Below are positions 1 to 5,494 of a stretch of 11,672 bases of DNA, one piece after another. A program made the position numbers and the translations under genes. This stretch comes from Candidatus Bathyarchaeota archaeon. Lineage in GTDB: Archaea > Thermoproteota > Bathyarchaeia > 40CM-2-53-6. Where the stretch lies: the NCBI GenBank assembly GCA_005882955.1, contig VBBB01000064.1, forward strand, positions 1 through 11,672, given 5' to 3'. Within the stretch, counting starts at the first letter, position 1. Each line of letters begins with the position of its first letter. The notes under the pieces are model-generated. The model ran no database searches and was not told the DNA's origin. It was given only the letters and a program-made list of their open reading frames with translations.

Positions 1-939
1 TGCGAGCGCTACAGTCCAGACCCGCGGCACGTTTGCAAGCGTGTATCCGCCACCTCCGAATAGTAGCAGCTTTCCATTGCACAGTTCATGCGCGAGATCG
101 TGCATTTGGCCGATGATCTCTGTGTAGGCTTTAGTTGTCAGTCTGAGATGTGCAAGCCGATCGTCAAGATGGCCGTCGGCGCCGCACTGGACTAGCATGA
201 TTTCGGGTTTGAACTTTTTGAGTGCGTCTGGGACAATTTGTTGGAAGGCGTCAAGGTAGGCTTCGTCTCCTGTATAGGGCGGTAGCGGAACATTGAGCTT
301 CAATCCTCGGGCGTCTCCTTTTCCGGTTTCATCTGGAAAGCCTGTGCCTGGGAAGAGGAATTTTCCGCTTTCATGGAAATCAATGTCGAGGACTGCGGGA
401 TCATCGTAGTAGCCGTACATGACCCCGTCGCCGTGATGAGCGTCAACGTCGAGGTAGACAATTCGCTTCACGTTGTACCCGGCCTTCAAATGTGCAATTA
501 CAACTGCAGGGTCGTTGAATATGCAGAATCCTGAGGCTCTTTCAGGATGCGCATGGTGTAATCCTCCGGAAGGATTGAACGCGTGCGACAGTCTGCCGCC
601 CATCACCTCGTCGGCTGCGACGATGGAGGCTCCGACAACGAGGCTTGTAGCTTCGTAGCAGCCCTTGAACGCTGGAGTGTCTCCCATGTCGAGGAGACCT
701 GAGCCTTTCTTGCTGTATTGTTCGACAAGTCTCACGTAGTCGTCCTCGTGGAAGAGGAGAATCTCTTCTCTGGACGCTAGGCGGGGCTTGATCACCTGGA
801 CGGACCCGTGTTGAAGGATTCCCTTGGATCTGATCAGTTCGTAGGTGAGCTTGACCCTTATGGGTCTCAGAGGGTGTTGGGGTCCGAGGTTGTAGTCGAG
901 GAATCTCTCGTCCCAAATGAGACCCGTCTTTCCTGGCAG
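1..939 (-). CDS. AcuC-like histone deacetylase family protein, partial (3' end outside window)
   Basis: Zn-dependent deacetylase of the histone deacetylase/AcuC/acetylpolyamine amidohydrolase superfamily; it hydrolyses acetyl-amide groups on protein lysines or small amines. The 313 visible residues contain the full active site: His-His pair at 128-129 (GLHHAHPERASGFC), metal ligands D166 and H168 (LDVDAHHGDGV), D255 (GADGHLDD) and catalytic Tyr299 in GGGGY. About 60-70 C-terminal residues are probably missing beyond base 1, since AcuC proteins usually have about 375-390. The N-terminus looks complete (KTGLIWDERFLDYNLGPQHP resembles AcuC starts), but the frame has an in-frame TGA at 948-946 and no ATG, GTG or TTG before the conserved part. 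CTG at 939-937, six bases after a GGTGA Shine-Dalgarno, is the best start. It follows the aldehyde dehydrogenase by 27 bases, so co-transcription is likely. The substrate is unknown; a role in acetyl-polyamine or acetyl-CoA metabolism is inference. Confidence 0.9.
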   Translation of the reverse strand, partial: MPGKTGLIWDERFLDYNLGPQHPLRPIRVKLTYELIRSKGILQHGSVQVIKPRLASREEILLFHEDDYVRLVEQYSKKGSGLLDMGDTPAFKGCYEATSLVVGASIVAADEVMGGRLSHAFNPSGGLHHAHPERASGFCIFNDPAVVIAHLKAGYNVKRIVYLDVDAHHGDGVMYGYYDDPAVLDIDFHESGKFLFPGTGFPDETGKGDARGLKLNVPLPPYTGDEAYLDAFQQIVPDALKKFKPEIMLVQCGADGHLDDRLAHLRLTTKAYTEIIGQMHDLAHELCNGKLLLFGGGGYTLANVPRVWTVALA

Positions 940-945
940 GAAGGT

Positions 946-950
946 TCACC
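946..950 (-). promoter_or_regulatory. Shine-Dalgarno for the AcuC-like gene
   Basis: GGTGA on the minus strand, complementary to the UCACC at the archaeal 16S rRNA 3' end. It sits six bases before the CTG at 939-937 and supports that codon as the start, because no standard start codon exists in the frame. It lies between the stop of the aldehyde dehydrogenase (967-969) and the CTG. Confidence 0.6.
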
Positions 951-966
951 GTCCGATCTTATCGCT

Positions 967-2403
967 CTACTCTACGTGTACAAAGGCTAGGGGGGATTTT
1001 TCGTAGAGACGGATTGATTTGATGTTAGTGAATTCTAGCATTCCATATCTTGAGAGTTCTCGTCCTATGCCGCTCTTCTTGACTCCGCCGAACGGCATTC
1101 GAGGGTCAGAAACTACGATGTTGTTCACGGTAACCATTCCAGCTTGCAATTGACGAGCCGCTCTTTCAGCTCGGCGGATGTCTCGGCTCCATACGCTCGA
1201 GCCAAGGCCAAACTCGCTGTTGTTCGCGTATCTTACTGCCTCGTCATCGTCTTTAACGATCATTACGGGCGCTACGGGTCCGAAGGTTTCTTCTTTCATA
1301 ACAGGCATCTCGCGATCTACGGCTGTTAGGATCGTTGGTGCGTAGAAGAATCCTCTGCGCTTGAGCCGCTCTCCTCCCGTCTCGACTTTGGCGCCCATCC
1401 TTACTGAGTCTTTTACTTGTCGGTCGAGCTTGTGCAGGGATTCCTCCCTGACCATCGGTCCAACGTCTGTTTCGGGACTCAGTGGGTCTCCGACTTTGAG
1501 GGATTTGGTTTTAGAGATAAATCGGTCTAGGAAATCATCTGCGATCTTCTTTGCTACGAAGAAGCGCTTGGCGCAGATGCAGCTCTGTCCGTTGTTGATG
1601 AATCGCCCCGCGACAGCACCAGTTGATGCGGCTTCGACATCTGCGTCGTCCAATACGATGAAAGGATCACTTCCGCCTAGTTCGAGGACGACCTTCTTGA
1701 GACGGCTGCTAGCCTGTTCTGCCACATCTCGGCCGGCTGGAACGCTGCCGGTGAAGGAGATCGCCGCTGTGTTCGCTTCTATCATGTACGATGCGACTTC
1801 CGAGCTTCCCAGCACCACGTTGAAAGTTCCTGGAGGAGCGCCTGTTGAATCGAAGACTTCCTGAAGCTGTAGACCGGATTGCGGGGTCACACTCGAGGGT
1901 TTGAAGACTGCAGTATTTCCTACCATCAATGATGGTGCCGCAAAGCGGACGCACTGCCAGAGTGGGAAATTCCATGGCATGATGGACCCTATCACGCCCA
2001 ACGGCTCGAACGCTACATAGCTGTCACTCGCGTCTGTCTTTGCCGCTTCCGGATTCAGAAACCGTGGGCCGTTCTCGGCGAAGTATTCCATTGCCCAGGC
2101 ACACTTTGCCACTTCGGGTACTGACTCTTTGATTGTCTTTCCCATCTCGAGGGTCATGATCCGTCCCAGTTGATCCTTACGGGACCGCAGGATCCGCGCG
2201 GCTCTCTGGAGAAACTCGCCACGCTTAGCGGGAGAGAGCTCGCGCCACTTTTCGAACGCTTTCCTAGCTTTCTCGACTGATTTTTCCACGTCTGTCCGGG
2301 TTGAGGCTCGGAATCTTCTCAGTACCTTGCCGTTAGCCGGGTTTACTGTCTCAATCCATCGTTTGGCTCTCTTCGCAGCCAAGAGAATCATCCTCGGAGC
2401 CAA
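967..2403 (-). CDS. NAD(P)-dependent aldehyde dehydrogenase, succinate-semialdehyde dehydrogenase type
   Basis: Oxidises an aldehyde to its acid with NAD(P)+; probably succinate semialdehyde to succinate, in the cytoplasm. Its 478 residues are full length for the family. Catalytic features seen: PWNFPLW with N145, K168 in the cofactor-binding KPSS motif, FTGS at 217-220, E241 in LELGG, catalytic C275 in NGQSCICAKR, and EETFGPV near 372. The C-terminal MPFGGVKKSGIGRELSRYG resembles the YneI/Sad branch of succinate-semialdehyde dehydrogenases. A second cysteine, C277, lies two residues after the catalytic one. The long frame begins at TTG 2403, but ATG at 2391 (residue 5) fits equally well: a TATA-like box is centred near 2425, which would put transcription start near 2400 and make the mRNA almost leaderless. 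It is the first gene of a pair with the AcuC-like gene. Substrate assignment is by motif only; another semialdehyde or amino-aldehyde is possible. Confidence 0.92.
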   Translation of the reverse strand: MAPRMILLAAKRAKRWIETVNPANGKVLRRFRASTRTDVEKSVEKARKAFEKWRELSPAKRGEFLQRAARILRSRKDQLGRIMTLEMGKTIKESVPEVAKCAWAMEYFAENGPRFLNPEAAKTDASDSYVAFEPLGVIGSIMPWNFPLWQCVRFAAPSLMVGNTAVFKPSSVTPQSGLQLQEVFDSTGAPPGTFNVVLGSSEVASYMIEANTAAISFTGSVPAGRDVAEQASSRLKKVVLELGGSDPFIVLDDADVEAASTGAVAGRFINNGQSCICAKRFFVAKKIADDFLDRFISKTKSLKVGDPLSPETDVGPMVREESLHKLDRQVKDSVRMGAKVETGGERLKRRGFFYAPTILTAVDREMPVMKEETFGPVAPVMIVKDDDEAVRYANNSEFGLGSSVWSRDIRRAERAARQLQAGMVTVNNIVVSDPRMPFGGVKKSGIGRELSRYGMLEFTNIKSIRLYEKSPLAFVHVE

Positions 2404-2419
2404 AATTCAGCACAGGACT

Positions 2420-2429
2420 CCTATAAGCT
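2420..2429 (-). promoter_or_regulatory. TATA-like box for the aldehyde dehydrogenase/AcuC-like pair
   Basis: AGCTTATAGG on the minus strand, centred about 25 bases before the expected transcription start near 2400, which lies between the TTG (2403) and ATG (2391) candidate starts. No Shine-Dalgarno at suitable spacing was seen, which fits a leaderless or nearly leaderless mRNA. Confidence 0.45.
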
Positions 2430-2434
2430 ACACT

Positions 2435-2452
2435 GGAAAACTACAGTTTTCC
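2435..2452. repeat. Perfect inverted repeat, candidate operator
   Basis: GGAAAACT-AC-AGTTTTCC: two perfect 8-base arms around a 2-base centre. It lies just upstream of the TATA-like box of the aldehyde dehydrogenase and about 97 bases past the 3' end of tRNA-Ala. A 2-base spacer is too short for an RNA hairpin loop without opening pairs, so a dimeric regulator site is more natural than a terminator. No cognate regulator gene is visible in the window. Confidence 0.5.
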
Positions 2453-2548
2453 GACAACTTGAATTCGATCGATGTCTCCCAGAAACTCCATCCCGCAAAT
2501 TTTCCAGCCCTGAGGCCTATCCAGAAGCTGAGATGGACAACCGTCCGA

Positions 2549-2690
2549 TGGTGGACCGGGCGGGATTTGAACCCGCGGCCCTACGGAGCAGGGTTAGTGC
2601 CTTCCCGCAAACAGGGTCCGGTAGCCGGACCTGCCAAGCGGGCGATCTTCGGCCTGACACTGTCAGTATACCAGGCTGATCTACCGGCCC
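2549..2690 (-). tRNA. tRNA-Ala(GGC) with three introns
   Basis: Acceptor GGGCCGG at 2690-2684 pairs with CCGGTCC and includes the G3:U70 pair that identifies alanine tRNA. The T-arm is GCGGG-TTCAAAT-CCCGC; discriminator A and an encoded CCA follow. The anticodon loop TTGGCA-T gives anticodon GGC. Intron 2 (2610-2631, 22 nt) is at 37/38, with bulges CA^G and TT^T around a four-pair helix that has one U-U mismatch, capped by a 6-bp hairpin. Intron 3 (2581-2602, 22 nt) is in the variable loop: helix GCGG/CCGT, bulges GA^A and AG^G, leaving AGGCC. Intron 1 is in the D-loop, 20-21 nt within about 2648-2670. Two placements fit: helix GCCT/AGGC giving loop AGCCTGGAA, or helix TGGT/GCCG with hairpin CTGAC/GTCAG. 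Removing all three leaves about 77 nt including CCA, a normal cloverleaf. A class II reading of the long variable region was rejected. Confidence 0.93.
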
Positions 2691-2715
2691 ACAAGAAAAC
2701 GCGGACAACATAGGC

Positions 2716-2722
2716 TATTAAA
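2716..2722 (-). promoter_or_regulatory. TATA box of tRNA-Ala
   Basis: TTTAATA on the minus strand, about 26-32 bases before tRNA nucleotide 1 at 2690, the usual archaeal distance. It overlaps the TAA stop codon (2720-2718) of the MFS transporter on the same strand, so the tRNA promoter is embedded in the end of the transporter gene. Confidence 0.55.
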
Positions 2723-3992
2723 TCGGTTTGCTCGCAGATGAATTCAGATCGACCGCGCGCGTAGCCAAGCCCTGTTGCTTACGAAGCAACCAGGCAGAGG
2801 TCAGACCCAGCCCTCCGAAGATCACGGCGGCAGAATAGAACACCGCCTGAACACCGCCCAAATCGTCGGAGATGCCCGCAAGAACCGTTCCTACAGCAAT
2901 TCCGCCGCTCAGCATCAGACTGTAGAGTCCCATGGCCGAACCTCTGAATTCCTTTGCCGCCTTGTCCCCGATATATGCGAGAATGGAGGGTATCAGACCT
3001 GAGCCCAGAAAGAATAGTATTCCGCCCACGATGATTATCGGCCCGACCATGTTGTAGGAGTCGATCCACGGAGTGTTAGGCGGAATAACCACTAACCGTT
3101 GGAAGAGGTCTGGCAATACAAGAAGAAAGCCCAATTCCCCCAAGGCTCCGATTAGCATCGTCTTCATTCGTCCAATCTTGTCAGATAGTCGTCCGAACAC
3201 TACGGCCCCGACTCCAAGCACTAGCAAAGCGAGCAGTATCAAGGGAGCGGATTGGGCGAGGTCGGTGACTCCCGCATTCTTGACCAGCCTAGGTAGGAAG
3301 AGGAAAAATCCGAGAACTATTGTTAAGGAGAACCAGACAGGGAGGATTCCGATCACGTCGCCCGTGAACGTTTCATAGATTCCTCTGAGACTCCCCCGCT
3401 CCACGGAAGAGTGCACCGGCTCGTGGAGGGCAAAGTAGACGAAAATTGCAGACGCGCCCATTACGGCTGCTACGACTAGAAAGCTGTACCCCAAGTTTTC
3501 GGCAAATATATGCAGGAATCCAAGTCCAAGAACAATTCCAGTACCATAGCCTCCTAAGTTTGCAAGGTCAAACCCACCCATACTAGCTCCTCTATTCTCC
3601 TTCACTGTGAGATCCGTAATCATAGTGAGCGAGGCTACGGTCACCATGGCGGCCGCTAGTCCCTCTAGGGCATGAGCACCTCCAACTAAGACCAGGTTGT
3701 TGGAAACGCCTATGAGCAAAGTTAGAATCGAGATCATCGTCATTCCAGTAACGAAGGCCTTTCTCCTGCCTCTCAAGTCAACAAATGTCCCGACGGGGAG
3801 AGCACTGAAACCCTCAACTGCAGGATACAGGGCAATGATGATTCCTGCCAGGGAGGAATTTGTCAGAGGAATGTTGAGATAATATGGGAAAATTACGAGA
3901 ATCGATCCGAAACCAATCCTGGTTAAGAACACTGAGACATACAAGAGCGAGAGTGTTCCTAGCTTCGCCAGCCAGGACGGACCTTTGACCAT
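2718..3992 (-). CDS. Major facilitator superfamily (MFS) transporter
   Basis: Membrane carrier moving a small solute by uniport, symport or antiport; the solute cannot be told. The 424 residues fit a standard 12-helix MFS protein. Two half-molecule signatures are visible: loop 2-3 motif A (GTFVDLRGRRKAF, about residues 68-80) and its repeat in the second half (GRLSDKIGRMKTM, about 268-280). The central loop between helices 6 and 7 is polar (about 190-208), and the C-terminal tail is short (ATRAVDLNSSASKPI). The ATG at 3992 has no Shine-Dalgarno; an A/T-rich GAATAAAC lies roughly 30 bases upstream, consistent with a leaderless mRNA. The stop overlaps the TATA box of tRNA-Ala. It resembles drug/metabolite efflux or sugar MFS families, without enough signal to choose. 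Confidence 0.9.
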   Translation of the reverse strand: MVKGPSWLAKLGTLSLLYVSVFLTRIGFGSILVIFPYYLNIPLTNSSLAGIIIALYPAVEGFSALPVGTFVDLRGRRKAFVTGMTMISILTLLIGVSNNLVLVGGAHALEGLAAAMVTVASLTMITDLTVKENRGASMGGFDLANLGGYGTGIVLGLGFLHIFAENLGYSFLVVAAVMGASAIFVYFALHEPVHSSVERGSLRGIYETFTGDVIGILPVWFSLTIVLGFFLFLPRLVKNAGVTDLAQSAPLILLALLVLGVGAVVFGRLSDKIGRMKTMLIGALGELGFLLVLPDLFQRLVVIPPNTPWIDSYNMVGPIIIVGGILFFLGSGLIPSILAYIGDKAAKEFRGSAMGLYSLMLSGGIAVGTVLAGISDDLGGVQAVFYSAAVIFGGLGLTSAWLLRKQQGLATRAVDLNSSASKPI

Positions 3993-4082
3993 CAGTTTTC
4001 AGCGCTGTTCGTGATGTGCCCGTTTATTCGCTTTGTCTTACCCTCCTCGACAACAGGACACTTTCGAGCAGGAAGTGGAAAG

Positions 4083-4088
4083 CTTAAT
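4083..4088 (+). promoter_or_regulatory. Possible TATA box of tRNA-Phe
   Basis: CTTAAT preceded by purine-rich GGAAAG (a possible BRE), about 37-42 bases before tRNA nucleotide 1. Transcription would start near 4111 and leave a leader of about a dozen bases containing the first GCCGAGG copy. The spacing is longer than usual, so confidence is modest. Confidence 0.35.
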
Positions 4089-4114
4089 TCCATCATTCAG
4101 ATTTTCGGAGAGTC

Positions 4115-4131
4115 GCCGAGGCTTGCCGAGG
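4115..4131 (+). repeat. Direct repeat of the tRNA-Phe 5' acceptor strand
   Basis: GCCGAGG occurs at 4115-4121 and again at 4125-4131, separated by CTT. The second copy is the acceptor strand of tRNA-Phe and pairs with CCTCGGC at 4251-4257; the first could compete for that partner in the precursor. It may be a small tandem duplication. Confidence 0.6.
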
Positions 4132-4261
4132 TAGCTCAGCCTGATCCTTGGACGAGGAGGCTCTGGAGAGCGCCCGGCTGAAGATTCAGCTGTCAGAAAC
4201 CGGGTTGGCGATCAAGACTCGATCGGCCCATTCGCAGGTTCAAATCCTGCCCTCGGCACCA
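4125..4261 (+). tRNA. tRNA-Phe(GAA) with three introns
   Basis: Acceptor GCCGAGG pairs with CCTCGGC; T-arm is GCAGG-TTCAAAT-CCTGC; A73 and encoded CCA end at 4261. Three introns interrupt it, each with a BHB splice motif. Intron 1 (4144-4164, 21 nt) is in the D-loop: helix AGCC/GGCT, bulges TG^A and CT^G, giving loop AGCCTGGGA. Intron 2 (4184-4198, 15 nt) is at 37/38: helix CTGA/TCAG, bulges AG^A and AA^A, with a loop rather than a stable outer helix. It restores CTGAAGA with anticodon GAA. Intron 3 (4208-4231, 24 nt) is in the variable loop: helix GGGT/GCCC, bulges TG^G and AT^T, outer stem CGATC/GATCG, giving TTGTC. The spliced product is 77 nt including CCA and has typical archaeal tRNA-Phe features, such as the CCCGG-CTGAAGA-CCGGG anticodon arm. 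Introns total 60 of 137 bases. Confidence 0.96.
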
Positions 4262-4263
4262 CT

Positions 4264-4806
4264 CAAGCTGTAAAAGACAAGTATGCTGCATCGAGGAACA
4301 AGTACAAGCCGAACAAAGTCAAATTACTTCTGATAGCCGAGTCTCCCCCTTCATCCGGAGGATATTTCTATTCTGAGACGACGATCGGAAAAGACCACCT
4401 CTTTAGGGAGACTATGAAGGCTCTGGAGTTTTGGCCCGTCGATCGTCCAATGAGGAAGGGTTGCGACAAGCAACCAATGCTAAAGCGGTTCCGTTCAATT
4501 GGCTTCTTCCTCATAGACACATGCGAACTTCCTGTTGACAGGTTGCAGCCCAGACAGCGGAGAATCTCCACTATTCAAGGAGCCTCGACTCTGCCGCATA
4601 GAGTGCGGGAGCTTGATCCTACACGAATCCTGATCGTGAAGAAGACGGTGTTCAAGCCCGCGAGGCAATCCTTGATTGAGGCAGGTCTTGGAGACAGGAT
4701 CCTAAACACAAAACCACTACCGTTCCCTAGTCACGGGAATCAGCGGAAATTTCGGACGATGATCCGACGACTAGTAAATAAGAATAGACCACGAAAAGTG
4801 GACTGA
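4264..4806 (+). CDS. Uncharacterised 'IAESPP' protein; start codon missing
   Basis: Function unknown. The frame is open from 4135, inside tRNA-Phe, to the TGA at 4804-4806. Protein-like sequence begins right after the tRNA: KVKLLLIAESPPSSGGYFYS, then HLFRETMKAL, FFLIDTCELPVD, then basic KTVFKPARQ and KPLPFPSHGN motifs. The hydrophobic strand followed by E-S-P-P recalls the active-site region of uracil-DNA-glycosylase-fold proteins, but this is only a resemblance. The first ATG (4414) lies after the conserved-looking N-terminal strand and would remove it, leaving 130 residues. No ATG, GTG or TTG exists in frame between the tRNA and 4414, so the gene uses an unusual start, is N-terminally truncated next to the tRNA, or contains an error. 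About 180 residues are readable. The HAD gene follows 7 bases later on the same strand, so the two may be co-transcribed. Confidence 0.6.
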   Translation, partial: QAVKDKYAASRNKYKPNKVKLLLIAESPPSSGGYFYSETTIGKDHLFRETMKALEFWPVDRPMRKGCDKQPMLKRFRSIGFFLIDTCELPVDRLQPRQRRISTIQGASTLPHRVRELDPTRILIVKKTVFKPARQSLIEAGLGDRILNTKPLPFPSHGNQRKFRTMIRRLVNKNRPRKVD

Positions 4807-4813
4807 ATATGGC

Positions 4814-5494
4814 TTGAAACCACCCCGAGTCATGACCTTCGACTGCTACGGAACCCTCATTGATTGGGAGACAGGGATCAGAAACGCATTCAGATCTGCC
4901 ATGTTGCGGACGGGCGCTAGTCAGGGTCTTGAGTCTAAGGCGTTTGAGCTCTACGAGGAAGAGGAGCGCAGGGTTGAGAGAGAAAGGCCACATTTGCTGT
5001 ATTACCACGTTCTGTCAAAGACTAGTCTGAGGGTCGCTAGAAAAATTGGCTGGAAGCTTTCAGACGCCGAGTCGACCTTTCTCGCGAGAGAGTTGCCGAC
5101 TTGGACTCCTTTTCCTGATACTAACCCTTCACTAGCTAGGCTCTCGACAGAACACACTCTGGGGATCTTGTCAAACGTTGACAACGATCTATTAGCAGGC
5201 ACCATCAAGCATTTTACTAGTCCTTTCGAGATAAGAGTCACTGCCGAGAACGTTAGATCCTACAAGCCTGCTTTGGGCCATTTTGAAGAGGCGCGAAGAG
5301 TCATTGGCGACCGATCCTGGACCCATGTGGCCGCTAGCCAGTATCATGATATTGAGCCAGCCATGCAGCTCGGGATCAAAGCCGTATGGGTGAATAGGCG
5401 GGGTGCTCACCCTGCGCATGACTATTCCAAGAGGAACGTCTCAGAGGTGAGGGATCTCAGCCAGCTAGCAGATCTACTCAGGTTAGACGAGTAG
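4814..5494 (+). CDS. HAD-superfamily hydrolase, 2-haloacid dehalogenase-like
   Basis: Haloacid-dehalogenase-fold hydrolase of 226 residues, usual for the type II haloacid dehalogenase subfamily. Motif I is TFDCYGTLIDW with nucleophile D10; the second Asp of phosphatase-type DxD is replaced by Tyr12, as in L-2-haloacid dehalogenases. Motif II is S120 in LGILSN, motif III K151 in SYKP, motif IV D179 in ASQYHDIEPA. An alpha-helical cap spans about residues 20-100. The substrate may be a 2-haloacid, or a small phosphate ester as for many proteins of this group. The best start is TTG 4814; the nearby ATG at 4809 is out of frame and stops after two codons, and ATG 4832 (residue 7) would cut into the first beta-strand. 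It follows the IAESPP frame by 7 bases. Its stop codon abuts that of the convergent metallopeptidase gene. Confidence 0.88.
   Translation: MKPPRVMTFDCYGTLIDWETGIRNAFRSAMLRTGASQGLESKAFELYEEEERRVERERPHLLYYHVLSKTSLRVARKIGWKLSDAESTFLARELPTWTPFPDTNPSLARLSTEHTLGILSNVDNDLLAGTIKHFTSPFEIRVTAENVRSYKPALGHFEEARRVIGDRSWTHVAASQYHDIEPAMQLGIKAVWVNRRGAHPAHDYSKRNVSEVRDLSQLADLLRLDE

Noticed and set aside
542..949. Minus-strand 135-residue open frame starting at GTG 949
   Set aside because: Its Arg/Ser/Pro-rich sequence is a shadow; the neighbouring frame carries complete histone-deacetylase motifs.
2577..2603. Long variable arm (class II tRNA such as Leu or Ser) in the tRNA at 2549-2690
   Set aside because: GGC anticodon, G3:U70 and a BHB motif that restores a 5-nt variable loop show tRNA-Ala with an intron.
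2327..2713. Plus-strand 128-residue open frame across the dehydrogenase start and tRNA-Ala
   Set aside because: It reads antisense through a tRNA gene and the dehydrogenase 5' end, and has no protein-like pattern.
4283..4333. ATG at 4283 as start of the gene after tRNA-Phe
   Set aside because: It is in another frame and ends at a TGA after about 16 codons.
4809..4817. ATG at 4809 as start of the HAD gene
   Set aside because: It is out of frame and stops after two codons (ATG GCT TGA); TTG 4814 fits the HAD frame.
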